Source: Paracoccus sp. SCSIO 75233
GTDB taxonomy: Bacteria; Pseudomonadota; Alphaproteobacteria; Rhodobacterales; Rhodobacteraceae
Length of the DNA: 64,000 bases
NCBI RefSeq assembly: GCF_027912675.1
Contig: NZ_CP115757.1
Span: 558,001 to 622,000, forward strand
Direction: 5' to 3'
Shown here: positions 32,332 through 41,471 of the stretch, piece after piece
Layout of the letters: every line of letters begins with the position of its first letter
Position numbering within the stretch: position 1 is the first letter of the stretch
Notes under the pieces: generated by a model
Told to the model about the DNA's origin: nothing
Seen by the model: the letters and a program-made list of their open reading frames with translations, nothing else
Databases searched by the model: none
Position numbers and translations under genes: made by a program

Positions 32332-33417
32332 ATGATCCTTCACGTCATAACGAATTTCGAAGCGAATGGCGGTGCAGAAACCATGCTCGCCCGCCTGCTG
32401 CATGAATACCGGGAACCTGCGATTGTCGCCTCTCTGATGGGCGTGTCGGAACGCAATATCACCTTGGCGTCGAACCCGCAGGTGACATATGAATGCCTGA
32501 ACGCTCATTCGATGCGAAAACTCCCGGGGGCGGTCTGGGAATTGTCGCGGATTATCCGGCAGCATCGCCCGTCGGCAATCTTATGCTGGATGTATCACGG
32601 GATGGTCATCGGATCGGCTGCCTCTGCGCTGTCGCGCCACAAAGCGCCACTGTTCTGGACGGTGCGTCAGGCGCTTGACGACCCGAACGCGCTGACCCGA
32701 AGCACGCGCATGGCGGTTTCTGCTACGAAGCGTCTTTCCTCGCGAAATTCCGGGATCATCTATAATTCGGAACGCGCGCGCTTCCAGCACAGGGACTATG
32801 GCTTCGATGATCGCCGCGCCGTCGTCATCCCCAATGGTTTTGTTTTGCCGGCTTTCAGCGATAGCAAACGGGCAAAGGCGGAGATATTCGGGCTTGCCGC
32901 GCGGTTCCACAAGCAGAAGGATTTCGGAAACTTCTTTCAGGCCGCCGCGATCGCCGCCCGCGCCAATCCGGCTTTGCGTTTCGTCGCCGCAGGAAAAAGC
33001 GTGACATCTGAAAACCCGGAAATACTCCGTCTCATGGAGGTTGCCGGGCTAGATTACTCACGAATAGAATTGATGGGCGAACAACGTGATATGAGCAGCT
33101 TCTACCGCAATATCGACGCTCTCGTCCTGTCGTCGCGCACCGAAGGCTTCCCGAACGTGGTCGGAGAGGCGATGAGCCACGGCAAGGTCGTCGTCACGAC
33201 AGATGTGGGCGACGCGGGCAAGATCGTCGGGACAACAGGCATCGTCGTCCCCCCCGGCGACGCCGAAGCACTCGCCCGGGGCATCCTAAACGTCGCCAAC
33301 TGGTCGCCGGAGCAATACCGCAACGCGGGAAAAGCGGCGTATGACCGGATAGGGCGGGATTATTCGCTGGAACGGATCGTGCGTGCCTATCGTGATATTT
33401 TGTTGCGTGAGATTTAA
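32332..33417 (+). CDS. GT4-family glycosyltransferase
   Basis: 361 residues. MILHVITNFEANGGAETMLA is the N-terminal nucleotide-fold start with the G-G-A-E acceptor motif; the C-terminal donor domain has VIPNGF, AARFHKQKDFGNFFQAAAI, and SRTEGFPNVVGEAMSHGKVV with the E-x7-E catalytic pattern. GT-B enzymes of family 4 transfer sugars from nucleotide donors in polysaccharide or lipopolysaccharide assembly. It stands alone, with A+T-rich DNA on both sides, so it may have been gained separately. Substrates unknown. Confidence 0.88.
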   Translation: MILHVITNFEANGGAETMLARLLHEYREPAIVASLMGVSERNITLASNPQVTYECLNAHSMRKLPGAVWELSRIIRQHRPSAILCWMYHGMVIGSAASALSRHKAPLFWTVRQALDDPNALTRSTRMAVSATKRLSSRNSGIIYNSERARFQHRDYGFDDRRAVVIPNGFVLPAFSDSKRAKAEIFGLAARFHKQKDFGNFFQAAAIAARANPALRFVAAGKSVTSENPEILRLMEVAGLDYSRIELMGEQRDMSSFYRNIDALVLSSRTEGFPNVVGEAMSHGKVVVTTDVGDAGKIVGTTGIVVPPGDAEALARGILNVANWSPEQYRNAGKAAYDRIGRDYSLERIVRAYRDILLREI

Positions 33418-33547
33418 CTAATCGATTTCAAATTATTTTATATAGTTGAGATTAAGCCGCTAAGGTAAAGAAAATTCGTCAAAAGGAGCAGAAATCTGGG
33501 TGGCGGTGAACTGATAGATTGTTCCGCAGCCTTGTGCGCGCATGGGG
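33418..33547. other. A+T-rich intergenic region
   Basis: 130 bases between the convergent GT4 and hydroxyacid-oxidase genes. It is clearly A+T-rich at first (aattattttatatagttgag). No terminator hairpin, gene or RNA recognised. Confidence 0.35.
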
Positions 33548-34690
33548 CTAGGATAGCGCGGTATAGCTGCGTGCCTCGGCGTATTCATGCTGCAGGGCGT
33601 CGAAGGCGGAGCGGACCATTGCTTCGCCGCCGGCGGCGAGCGCCCAGAGGGGTAGGCGGCCCAGCATGACGGCGCTGGCGCCGCGGGTGGTGTAGCGAAA
33701 TGCGTCCAGCCCGCGCTTGATGCCGCTATCGGCCAGGACGGTCAGGCGGTTTCCGATCTGTGCCGCGATCTCTGGCAGGGCGTCGATCGGGGCGGGCGAG
33801 GCATCGAAATTGCGGGCGCCATGAGATGACACAACAATGCCGTCCGCCCCGGCGGAAACCGCTTTTTCGGCGTCCTGCACCGACAGAATTCCTTTCAGGA
33901 CCAGCTTGCCGGGCCAGCGTTCGCGCACCCAGTCGACATGCTGCCAGTTCAGATCGGCAATAAGGCGCAGGCCGGGGTCGACGGGCCGGCCGATGAGGCG
34001 CGGGCGCAGTCCCTCGGGGAAATTGCGCATCTCTGGCAGGCCGCCCCGAAGCATCAGCGGCGCGACTACCGAAAGCAGCCAGTTCGGCCGCAACGCCAGG
34101 TCGGCGACGCTGCGGGCGCAGATGCGGAACGGCATGTCGAAACCGCTGCGGATGTTCCATTCCTTGCGCGATCCGGCGGGGGTGTCGACGGTCATCACCA
34201 GCACATGCGATCCGGCATCGGATGCGCGTTTCAGCAGCCCCTCGGAGAAACTCATATCCTGCCAGAGATATAGCTGCATCCAGATATCGGTATCGGGCGC
34301 GGCGCGGGCGACCTCGTCAACCGCGCTGATCGATTGGGTCGACAGGGAAAAGGGAATTCCCGCAGCGCCCGCAGCCCGGGCCAGTCCGAACTCTCCATCC
34401 CTGTGGACCAGCCCCGCCATCGCGGTTGGCGCGACGATGAACGGCGCGGCATAGTCGCGCCCGAAGAGATGGCATGTCGTGGCGGAGGTTTGCTGGCCGT
34501 TGAGGATCCGGGGCACGATCCGGGCCGCATCCAGCCTGTCGCGTAACGCCCTGAGCGTGGCCTCTTCACCGACACCCCGGTCGATATAGTCAAACAGCCC
34601 GCGCGGCAGCTTGCGGCGGGCGATGCGTCTGGCATCGTCGAATGACAGATACCGTGCCAAGTCAGCCGCCGCTGACGACCCAGATGACAT
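33548..34690 (-). CDS. FMN-dependent L-2-hydroxyacid oxidase/dehydrogenase
   Basis: About 380 residues of the LldD/glycolate oxidase family. LARYLSFDDARRIARRKLPR opens the fold; FIVAPTAMAGLVHRDGEFGL binds FMN; the catalytic Lys lies in LVLKGILS and the proton-accepting His with a neighbouring Arg in VSSHGARNFD (His near residue 290; the usual form is NHGGRQLD). It oxidises an L-2-hydroxy acid to the 2-oxo acid. The start is uncertain because the frame overlaps the regulator's 3' end by 29 bases; ATG at 34688-34690 is preferred. It is co-transcribed with the regulator. Confidence 0.9.
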   Translation of the reverse strand: MSSGSSAAADLARYLSFDDARRIARRKLPRGLFDYIDRGVGEEATLRALRDRLDAARIVPRILNGQQTSATTCHLFGRDYAAPFIVAPTAMAGLVHRDGEFGLARAAGAAGIPFSLSTQSISAVDEVARAAPDTDIWMQLYLWQDMSFSEGLLKRASDAGSHVLVMTVDTPAGSRKEWNIRSGFDMPFRICARSVADLALRPNWLLSVVAPLMLRGGLPEMRNFPEGLRPRLIGRPVDPGLRLIADLNWQHVDWVRERWPGKLVLKGILSVQDAEKAVSAGADGIVVSSHGARNFDASPAPIDALPEIAAQIGNRLTVLADSGIKRGLDAFRYTTRGASAVMLGRLPLWALAAGGEAMVRSAFDALQHEYAEARSYTALS

Positions 34691-35288
34691 CGGCGTCCTC
34701 ATCCCCGACCGAGGTCCAGCAATGCTCGATATTGGCATCGTAGTAGACGGAGTCCCCCGGCCCGAGTTCGAGCGGTTCGTAAATGCGCGAATGTAGCAGC
34801 ATCCGGCCGGACACCACCCAGACGAATATCTCGGTGTCCGATTGTGGCCATACCGGGTAATCCTCGGTGCTGCGGGCGGTGACGCGGGTGCGGACTGGGA
34901 CCATCCGTTTGTTTTTCAATTCGCTGCACAGCAACATGTTTTCGCATGACAGCGAGGTATGCGGCTTGCCGTTGCCCGCACGGCTGACGGCGCGGCGGCC
35001 CGGGGCGGGGGTGACACGGCTGGGGGTCAGCAATTCGCCGGGTTCGACACCGAAACCGTCTGCGATCTTGACCAGCGTCGTCACCGTTGGCGACAGGTCG
35101 TCACGCTCGATCTTCGACAGGGTCGATGCGGACACGCCGCAGAGGCGCGCGCTTTCCTGCAAGGTGAGATTCCGCTCTTTGCGCAGCCCGATGATTCGCT
35201 TTCCGATCCGCTCGTCACCCGTACTGGTTTCCTCAATCGCACCGAGTACACCCGTCTGACTCAAGAGCGTTCGACCGCTGACCAGCAT
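34662..35288 (-). CDS. XRE-family regulator with C-terminal cupin
   Basis: 208 residues. A helix-turn-helix is clear (IGLRKERNLTLQESARLCGV, SASTLSKIERDDLSPTVTTL) followed by a cupin domain (VVSGRMLLHSRIYEPLELGP ... YYDANIEHCW). Such HTH-cupin proteins (PuuR/SutR type) respond to small molecules bound in the cupin. It is divergent from the TRAP operon and overlaps the hydroxyacid-oxidase gene, so it likely controls both. Confidence 0.9.
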   Translation of the reverse strand: MLVSGRTLLSQTGVLGAIEETSTGDERIGKRIIGLRKERNLTLQESARLCGVSASTLSKIERDDLSPTVTTLVKIADGFGVEPGELLTPSRVTPAPGRRAVSRAGNGKPHTSLSCENMLLCSELKNKRMVPVRTRVTARSTEDYPVWPQSDTEIFVWVVSGRMLLHSRIYEPLELGPGDSVYYDANIEHCWTSVGDEDADVIWVVSGG

Positions 35289-35526
35289 TATTTACCCTTC
35301 CTTAGCCGCATCGCGAAAACGCTGCATAGATTCGTTGGACCCGGAGTTTCAACTGCTTACGCATGACATCCTTTCGGGTCCGATACAGCTTACGAGGCAA
35401 TGTTCGAAATGAGAAGATAATTTTCGTTTAAGAAAAATCTTGACGCATGAGCAAAAATTTCTCACGCTTTGGCGGCGTGCGGGTTTCCGCAGAATTTTTG
35501 CAAATGAGAACTGACGGGGGAGAATC
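35289..35526. promoter_or_regulatory. Divergent control region of the TRAP/hydroxyacid operon
   Basis: 238 bases. A 9-bp inverted repeat, GCAAAAATT (35451-35459) and AATTTTTGC (35493-35501), spans the area 25 to 75 bases before the TRAP binding-protein start. A possible -35 TTGACG lies at 35440-35445 but no good -10 follows at the usual distance. The repeat is a candidate site for the XRE-cupin protein. Confidence 0.4.
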
Positions 35527-36558
35527 ATGAGTTATTTCCAAGGGATGCGCCTGGGCGCAGTGGCTGCCTGTGCTCTGATGGTCGGTGCTATGAGCGCCGG
35601 GGCCGAGGTTGTGCGCTTCGCGCATGTCGACGGCGAAGGCGATCTGCTGAACAATACCTACTGGACTTACACCGAGGTGTTCTCCAGTTCGCTGTCCGCT
35701 GCGACGGATGGGAAATATGAGGTCGAAGTCTTCCCGAACGGGCAGATGGGCGACCTGGAATCGCTGGCCGAACAGAATGTTCGCGGTTCGCTGCAAATCG
35801 TCGGCGGGCTGAACGCCGGTCACGTTGCCGCTTACGCGCCGATCGCCTCGGTTCTGGAGCTGCCTTACAGCTTCCCGTCGACCGCCGTCGCGCGCGAAGT
35901 GCTGAACGGCGAGTTCGGTGACAATCTGTCGGACAAGATCGCCGAAGCATCCGGCGTGCGCATCCTGTCCTATCTGCCCTCGGCGTTCCGCAACTTCTCG
36001 TCCTCGACGAAGATGATCAAATCGCCTGCTGACATGGTGGGGATGAAGATCCGCACGCAACAGGTGCCGATCCATATCGCAATGGTTGAAGCGCTTGGCG
36101 CGTCGCCCACGCCGATTGCCTGGGCCGAACTTTACAGCGCCCTTCAGACCGGGGTTGTCGATGGTCAGGAAAACGCCCCCTATACCATGCTGATGGCCAA
36201 TCTTCAGGAGGTCCAGAAATACTACACGCTGGATCACCACCTGATCAACATGCCGCTGATCACCATCAACGAAGACTATTGGCAGGCGCTGCCCGATGAG
36301 GACAAGACCGCCTTCCAGAACGCCGCCGATGAGGCTGCCTTCGCGATGATGGGTGTGATCGCCGCCAAGGAATCGCAGGACCTTGCCGTGATCCGTGACG
36401 CCGGTGTCGAGATCTATCAGCCGACAGCGGAGGAGTTCCAGCAATTCGTGGATGCTGCACGTCAGCCGGTGGCGGAACTGCTGGCCGAGACGACGGGTCA
36501 GGAGATCATTGATGAGCTGACCGCCGCAGTTGCCGCCGCGACCGGCGACGGCAACTGA
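35527..36558 (+). CDS. TRAP transporter periplasmic binding protein (DctP)
   Basis: 343 residues with a signal peptide (MRLGAVAACALMVGAMSAGA). DctP-family features: VVRFAHVDGEG, QNVRGSLQIVGGLNAGHVAA, PADMVGMKIRTQQVPIHIAM with the conserved Arg that holds the ligand carboxylate, and TPIAWAELYSALQTGVVDGQ (E-x2-A-L-Q-G-V-V-D-G-Q). The ligand should be an organic acid. GGGGGAG precedes the ATG. A hairpin follows the stop codon. Confidence 0.93.
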   Translation: MSYFQGMRLGAVAACALMVGAMSAGAEVVRFAHVDGEGDLLNNTYWTYTEVFSSSLSAATDGKYEVEVFPNGQMGDLESLAEQNVRGSLQIVGGLNAGHVAAYAPIASVLELPYSFPSTAVAREVLNGEFGDNLSDKIAEASGVRILSYLPSAFRNFSSSTKMIKSPADMVGMKIRTQQVPIHIAMVEALGASPTPIAWAELYSALQTGVVDGQENAPYTMLMANLQEVQKYYTLDHHLINMPLITINEDYWQALPDEDKTAFQNAADEAAFAMMGVIAAKESQDLAVIRDAGVEIYQPTAEEFQQFVDAARQPVAELLAETTGQEIIDELTAAVAAATGDGN

Positions 36559-36573
36559 TCCGAATTCTGTACC

Positions 36574-36593
36574 GGGCGGCGTTGTCGCCGCCC
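36574..36593 (+). other. Intercistronic hairpin after dctP
   Basis: GGGCGGCG pairs with CGCCGCCC around TTGT, 15 bases after the dctP stop and 27 bases before dctQ. Followed only by ATTTCC, so it is more likely a stabilising or partially terminating element than a full terminator. Confidence 0.7.
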
Positions 36594-36620
36594 ATTTCCA
36601 TGTAAAATGCGGGGTTTCGG

Positions 36621-37136
36621 ATGCTGGGCTTCCTTGAACGTGTCGCCTCTGCACTGGCAGTTGTGACGTCTGCCATTGCACGCGTGCTGCTGATGGCGAT
36701 CTGTGTGATGCTTTTCGTGCAGGTGGTGTTGCGCTACGGTTTTGGCTTTTCGCTGCCCTGGCCGGAAGAAGCCTCGCGCTATCTGATGATCTGGGTGGTC
36801 ATGCTGGCCGGCAGCCTTCTGGTCAAGGACGACCAGCTGGTGCGGGTCGATTTCTTCGATCATTTCTGGCCGAAACGTCTTCTGGGTTATCGCAATGCGA
36901 TATTCCGGCTGCTGCTGGCGGGTCTGCTGGCGGTTCTGGTCTGGAAGGGGTTTGAGAACGCCATGTTCGGCCAGCGCAGACAGGCCGCCACGCTGGGGAT
37001 CTCGTTTTTCTGGATCTATCTGTCGATCCCGGTCGGGGCGGCGCTGATGCTGTTCCACATGCTCGTGCTGGCGCTGCGCGACCTGCTGCGCGGGCCGGTC
37101 GATACGGGTCCATCCATCCTGAATTCGGAGATCTGA
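36621..37136 (+). CDS. TRAP transporter small permease (DctQ)
   Basis: 171 residues with four membrane segments (RVLLMAICVMLFVQVVLRYG, LPWPEEASRYLMIWVVMLAG, NAIFRLLLAGLLAVLVW, FFWIYLSIPVGAALMLFHML). The conserved W-x-E-E-x-x-R/Y motif (PWPEEASRY) is typical of DctQ. It forms the membrane complex with the large permease whose ATG is 3 bases after its stop. Confidence 0.92.
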   Translation: MLGFLERVASALAVVTSAIARVLLMAICVMLFVQVVLRYGFGFSLPWPEEASRYLMIWVVMLAGSLLVKDDQLVRVDFFDHFWPKRLLGYRNAIFRLLLAGLLAVLVWKGFENAMFGQRRQAATLGISFFWIYLSIPVGAALMLFHMLVLALRDLLRGPVDTGPSILNSEI

Positions 37137-37139
37137 GTC

Positions 37140-38441
37140 ATGGATCAGCCGCTTCTGATAATCGTCGGATTGTTGCTTCTGCTCATGCTCATGGGCAGCC
37201 CGGTGATCTTTGCCATCGGCTTTGCCGGTCTGGCCTATTTCTTCGTCAAACCGGGCATGAGCGAGATGCTCGACATCTATGCACATAAGTTTTTCACCGG
37301 CATGGATGTGTTCATCTGGCTTTCGATCCCGCTGTTCATCATCGCCGGCGAGATCATGAGCGCCATCGGCATGACCGAACGGCTGGTCAATCTGTCCCGG
37401 CTGATGGTCGGGCGGATGCGCGGCGGTCTGGCCTATGTGAACGTGGTCGGTTCGATGATGTTCGCGGGCGTCTCCGGCTCGGCCCTTGCCGATATTTCGG
37501 CACTTGGTCCGGTTGAGATCGAGATGATGGAGCAGGACGGCTACGACAAGGATTTCGCGACCGCCCTGACCGTCAGCTCGGCCATTCAGGGCCCGATCAT
37601 TCCGCCGTCAATTCCGCTGATCATGTTCTCGGCGCTGACCAACACCTCGGTTGCGGCGCTGTTTCTGGCGGGGGCGGTGCCGGGCCTCATGCTCGGGCTG
37701 GGGCAGATGGCGCTGATCTTCGTGATGGCGCGCCGCTATGGCTATAAGGCCAACCCGATCAAGAACCTGACCTTTGAACTGGCGCTGCGCATCTTCTTCA
37801 ACGCCTTCTTCGCGATTTTCATGCCGCTGATTATCATCGGTGGCATCATTTCCGGCGTCTTCACTGCGACAGAGGCGGCAGCTATAGCCGTTGCTTATGC
37901 GCTGATGGTTGGCTTTCTGGCCTATCGCAATCTCAGCCTGAAGGCGCTTTGGGCGATCTTGGACCGTTCGGCGCGCACTTCGGCCTCGGTCTATCTGATC
38001 GTTGGCTTCGCGACGATCATCTCGTGGGTGCTGGCCAATGAGCGCCTGCCCAATCAGCTTGGCGAGCTGGTTGCGACCTATGATCTGAAGCCGTGGATGC
38101 TGCTTCTGGCGCTGAATATCTTCTTCCTGATCAACGGGCTCTGGATCGGCGACTCGGTGCAGCTTCTGCTGTTCGCGCCGCTGTTCACGCCAATTCTGGC
38201 GCAGATGGGCGTCGATCCGGTGCATTTCGGCGTCATCATGGTGATGAACGTGATGATCGGGTTGATGACCCCGCCATATGGGCTGGCGCTGTATCTTGGA
38301 TCATCCATTTCAGGGGTCTCGCTTGGCCGGATCGTCCGCGCCTCGCTGCCCTTCCTGTTCGCCAACCTTACCGTTTTGTTGCTGGTAACTTATCTCCCGG
38401 CGATTTCACTCACGCTGCCACGTCTTCTGGGCTTCCTGTAA
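37140..38441 (+). CDS. TRAP transporter large permease (DctM)
   Basis: 433 residues, about 12 membrane segments. DctM motifs: LSIPLFIIAGEIMSAIGMTE, GLAYVNVVGSMMFAGVSGSA with A-D-x-A-x-L-G following, and the Pro-rich QGPIIPPSIPLIMF. It uses the sodium gradient to import the organic acid captured by DctP. Confidence 0.94.
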   Translation: MDQPLLIIVGLLLLLMLMGSPVIFAIGFAGLAYFFVKPGMSEMLDIYAHKFFTGMDVFIWLSIPLFIIAGEIMSAIGMTERLVNLSRLMVGRMRGGLAYVNVVGSMMFAGVSGSALADISALGPVEIEMMEQDGYDKDFATALTVSSAIQGPIIPPSIPLIMFSALTNTSVAALFLAGAVPGLMLGLGQMALIFVMARRYGYKANPIKNLTFELALRIFFNAFFAIFMPLIIIGGIISGVFTATEAAAIAVAYALMVGFLAYRNLSLKALWAILDRSARTSASVYLIVGFATIISWVLANERLPNQLGELVATYDLKPWMLLLALNIFFLINGLWIGDSVQLLLFAPLFTPILAQMGVDPVHFGVIMVMNVMIGLMTPPYGLALYLGSSISGVSLGRIVRASLPFLFANLTVLLLVTYLPAISLTLPRLLGFL

Positions 38442-38466
38442 GCCGATAGAGCAAGGATAAAGATCG

Positions 38467-39366
38467 ATGACACTGACCAAAGATGACCTGACCGGGCTTT
38501 TCACGGCGATTGTGACGCCGTTCGATGCTGACAATGCCGTCGATTATGCAGGCGTGAAAGCCTTGGTCCGGCGCCAGATCGAAGCAGGCGCGACCGGCAT
38601 CGTTCCGATCGGCGGCACCGGCGAATATCCGGCCCTGTCGCGTCGCGAGCGTGCCGGGATTGTCGCTGCATGTGTCGAGGCGGCGGGCAATGCGCCGGTT
38701 CTGCCGGGTGTGCTGGCGACCGGCTATGAAGATGCCCTCGAAGCCGGGCGCGATTTCAAGGATGCAGGTGCGGCAGGCCTGATGCTGGTCACGCCCTATT
38801 ACGCCGTCGGCCCGCAAGACGGCATGCGCGCCTATTTCCGCCGCTATCGCGAGGCAGTCGATCTGCCATTGCTGGCCTATGAAATCCCGCGCCGCACCAA
38901 TGCCGCGCTGTCGCCCGACAGCTATGTCAATCTAGCGGAAGACGGCACGATCATCGGCATGAAATACTCCAATTACGACATGCCGCAATTCATGGCCGCG
39001 ATGCGTGACGCGGGTGATCTTCTGACCGTTCTGAGCGGGGAGGAACCGCTTTTCGCGACCCATGTCGCGCTTGGTGCAAAGGGCGGGGTTCTGGCCTCTG
39101 CGTCGCTCTACCCGGAATACTGGCTGCGCATCTTCGAACTTGCCCGCAGCGGCGATCTGGGGACGGCGATGGCGATGCAATACCGGATCGATCCATTGCT
39201 GGCCGCGATCTATCGGGAGACCAATCCCGGGCCGCTGAAATATCTGATGAAGTTGCAGGGCCGCGATGTCGGCGGCGTTCGTCTGCCGCTGACCGAACCC
39301 GCCCCGGAAACGATCGCGATGCTGAAGGCGCTGGATACCAGCTTCATTCAGGACAAGGCCGCCTGA
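38467..39366 (+). CDS. DapA/NanA-family aldolase (dihydrodipicolinate synthase-like)
   Basis: 299-residue (beta/alpha)8 class I lyase. The 2-oxo-acid site GGTGEYPALSRRER, the proton-relay Tyr in LVTPYYAVG, and the Schiff-base Lys in IIGMKYSNYD are visible. The segment YEIPRRTN replaces the usual YNIPxRT(G), suggesting a substrate other than DapA's. The family also contains KDG/KDPG-type and hydroxyproline-pathway lyases. In a TRAP operon with two hydroxyacid oxidases it most likely cleaves or condenses a 2-oxo acid made by them. Confidence 0.88.
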   Translation: MTLTKDDLTGLFTAIVTPFDADNAVDYAGVKALVRRQIEAGATGIVPIGGTGEYPALSRRERAGIVAACVEAAGNAPVLPGVLATGYEDALEAGRDFKDAGAAGLMLVTPYYAVGPQDGMRAYFRRYREAVDLPLLAYEIPRRTNAALSPDSYVNLAEDGTIIGMKYSNYDMPQFMAAMRDAGDLLTVLSGEEPLFATHVALGAKGGVLASASLYPEYWLRIFELARSGDLGTAMAMQYRIDPLLAAIYRETNPGPLKYLMKLQGRDVGGVRLPLTEPAPETIAMLKALDTSFIQDKAA

Positions 39367-39368
39367 GC

Positions 39369-40799
39369 ATGACGGCCGATCCCGCATTGCTGTCCGAACT
39401 CTCGGCCATTCTGGGACCGAAAGGTCTGCTGACAGATCCGGACGACATGGCCCCGTATCTCGGCGATTTCCGTGGTCGCCGCAGCGGCGATGCGCTGGCG
39501 GTCCTGCTTCCCGCCAGCACGGCAGAGGCGGCTGCGGCGGTCGCCTCTGTCACGTCGCGGGGCCTGCCGGTTTTCCCTCAGGGGGGCAATACCGGGCTCT
39601 GCTATGGCGCGGTGCCGCGTGGCGGGGTGGTAATCGGGCTGAAGCGGATGCGGGGTGTGAGGCAGGCCGATATTCACTCCGGCCTGCTGACGGTTGATGC
39701 CGGGATGACGCTTGCCGAGGTGCATGTCGAGGCGGAGAAGCTGGGGCTGCAATTCCCCCTTTATCTCGGCTCGGAGGGGACGGCGCAGATCGGCGGGCTG
39801 ATTTCGACCAATGCCGGGGGCACCGGCGTGCTGCGCTACGGCGCGATGCGCGACCTGATCGCCGGGGTCGAACTGGTGCTGGCCGATGGGCGCGTGTTGT
39901 CCGATCTGGGCGGGCTGCGCAAGAACAACACCGGCTATTCGATGAGCCAGCTGGTTGCCGGGGCCGAAGGAACGCTGGGCGTGGTGACCGCTGCGGTCTT
40001 GCGGCTGGCCCCCCGGATGCAGAGCCGCGCCCATGCGTGGCTGGGTTTCGAGCATGTCGAGCCGGCGCTGGAGGTCGCAACGCGCATCCGTGCTTCCTTC
40101 GGGACGCTGGCCGAGGCGATTGAACTGATCGACAGGAACGAAGCCTCCTATGTCTCGCGGCATTTTCCTGACATCAGGATGCCGCTTTCGGCCCTGCCAG
40201 ACTGGTCGCTGATGATCGAACTGGCCTCGCCGCGCAGCGACGATATCCTGTTGCCGCCGCTGGAGGAACTGCTTGCCGGTGCGATGGAGGAGGGGCTGAT
40301 CGCCGATGCGGTCATCGCCCAGAACGAGGCTCAGGCACGCGAGATCTGGCATTTCCGCCATTCGGTGACCGAGGCGAACAAGCTGACCGGCGTGGGCGTG
40401 GTGCTGGACACCTCTGTCCGGCCATCCGAGATTGCAGGCTTCATCGCCGATGCCGACCGCGTCGCCGCCGAACGCTTCCCCCAGGCCGAGCGCGCCATCG
40501 TCGCCCATCTGGCAGATGGTAACGTGCATTACATCCTGATGTTCCCGCATGAAATCTGGGCCGCCTATCCCGACAAGGAGGCCCGGGAGCTTGACGTCGA
40601 AACCGCCATACATGACGTCGCCATTGCGCATGGCGGCAGCTTCTCGGCGGAACACGGCATCGGTCGCAAACTGACCGAGGAAATGACCCGCCTGATCGAC
40701 CCGGTTCGGCTCGATCTGATGAGGGGCATCAAGGACGCGTTCGACCCTAAGGGGCTGATGAACCCCGGCGTGTTGCTGGCGCAGACGGATCGGGCGTGA
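39369..40799 (+). CDS. FAD-linked D-2-hydroxyacid dehydrogenase (GlcD/D2HGDH-like)
   Basis: 476 residues with a PCMH-type FAD domain (VFPQGGNTGLCYGAVPRGG; GGLISTNAGGTGVLRYGAMR; GAEGTLGVVTAAVLRL) and the C-terminal VAO-type cap ending EHGIGRKLTEEMTRLIDPV ... FDPKGLMNPG. Members oxidise D-lactate, D-2-hydroxyglutarate or glycolate. The gene starts 2 bases after the lyase stop, so they are translationally coupled. With the divergent L-specific FMN oxidase the cluster covers both stereoisomers of a 2-hydroxy acid. Confidence 0.92.
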   Translation: MTADPALLSELSAILGPKGLLTDPDDMAPYLGDFRGRRSGDALAVLLPASTAEAAAAVASVTSRGLPVFPQGGNTGLCYGAVPRGGVVIGLKRMRGVRQADIHSGLLTVDAGMTLAEVHVEAEKLGLQFPLYLGSEGTAQIGGLISTNAGGTGVLRYGAMRDLIAGVELVLADGRVLSDLGGLRKNNTGYSMSQLVAGAEGTLGVVTAAVLRLAPRMQSRAHAWLGFEHVEPALEVATRIRASFGTLAEAIELIDRNEASYVSRHFPDIRMPLSALPDWSLMIELASPRSDDILLPPLEELLAGAMEEGLIADAVIAQNEAQAREIWHFRHSVTEANKLTGVGVVLDTSVRPSEIAGFIADADRVAAERFPQAERAIVAHLADGNVHYILMFPHEIWAAYPDKEARELDVETAIHDVAIAHGGSFSAEHGIGRKLTEEMTRLIDPVRLDLMRGIKDAFDPKGLMNPGVLLAQTDRA

Positions 40800-41029
40800 G
40801 CGGCAGGGGAAAACAGACATACATCATCACCGCTAGGCGGATGATCTCGGGCCTTGTCTTGAAATAGCTGAAGGGGGAGAGCCGACACATCCCGGAAGGC
40901 TATCTGCCACCTTGCCCCGCCGCAACCGAAGTTCCTCTGACCAGACCTGATGATCTATTGCTGCAAGTGTTCCGCATTGTGCCATGTCGATTGGTTCTGT
41001 GCCCCCAGTCTCGCATCAGTTGCTCCAAC
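40800..41029. other. Non-coding region left of the integrase remnant
   Basis: 230 bases. On the minus strand it continues from the truncated integrase, but translation after its TAG gives no recognisable integrase catalytic motifs (no R...H-x-x-R...Y). I see no gene, no repeat of the tRNA 3' end, and no clear terminator for the upstream operon. Confidence 0.4.
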
Positions 41030-41326
41030 CTAGATGTCGCGGATTTCTTCCTGAAGCGGGTTCACCCCAGCCCGCGCAAGCTTCTTCAGCTTCAGCGCTT
41101 CGGCACGGGCTTCGTCCAAGAACAGCATTTGCGTATTGCCGAGACCGATTTCCATCCGCTTCGGTGTCCCGCTTGCCGTCACCATGCCTCGGACCTGCAC
41201 CCGCGCGACCCAGCGTCTTGCGCCGGAATCATCGACGATCAGATATAATCCATTGCCATCGGTATATCGTCCCGGCGGATTGGTTCTGACCTGTCGTGCC
41301 GTCAGAGGCTTCGCCTGTCGTGACAT
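41030..41326 (-). pseudogene. Truncated P4-type integrase (N-terminal arm-binding domain only)
   Basis: 98 codons from ATG at 41324-41326: MSRQAKPLTARQVRTNPPGR then YTDGNGLYLIVDDSGARRWV, EIGLGNTQMLFLDEARAEAL and LARAGVNPLQEE. This is the DUF4102 arm-type DNA-binding domain of tyrosine integrases that target tRNA genes. The core-binding and catalytic domains, about 300 residues, are missing, replaced by a stop and non-homologous DNA. It lies 146 bases from the 3' end of tRNA-Ser on the same strand, the usual integrase position in a genomic island. It cannot be functional for recombination alone. Confidence 0.8.
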
Positions 41327-41471
41327 CGTATCCACCCATATATCCACCTAAAATGATACATTGGAAGGCATACTGAGGCGATGGCAGGAAGAACGTCTTT
41401 CCAAGAATTCCATAAATAATGCGTTATTTCAGCATGTTGGAGATTTCTGGAAATATCAGGAAAGTTGAGTA

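Noticed and set aside
33418..41471. Clear genomic-island boundaries around the TRAP/hydroxyacid cluster
   Set aside because: No direct repeat of the tRNA-Ser 3' end was found to the left, and codon use of the cluster looks like its neighbours; only the integrase fossil supports an island.
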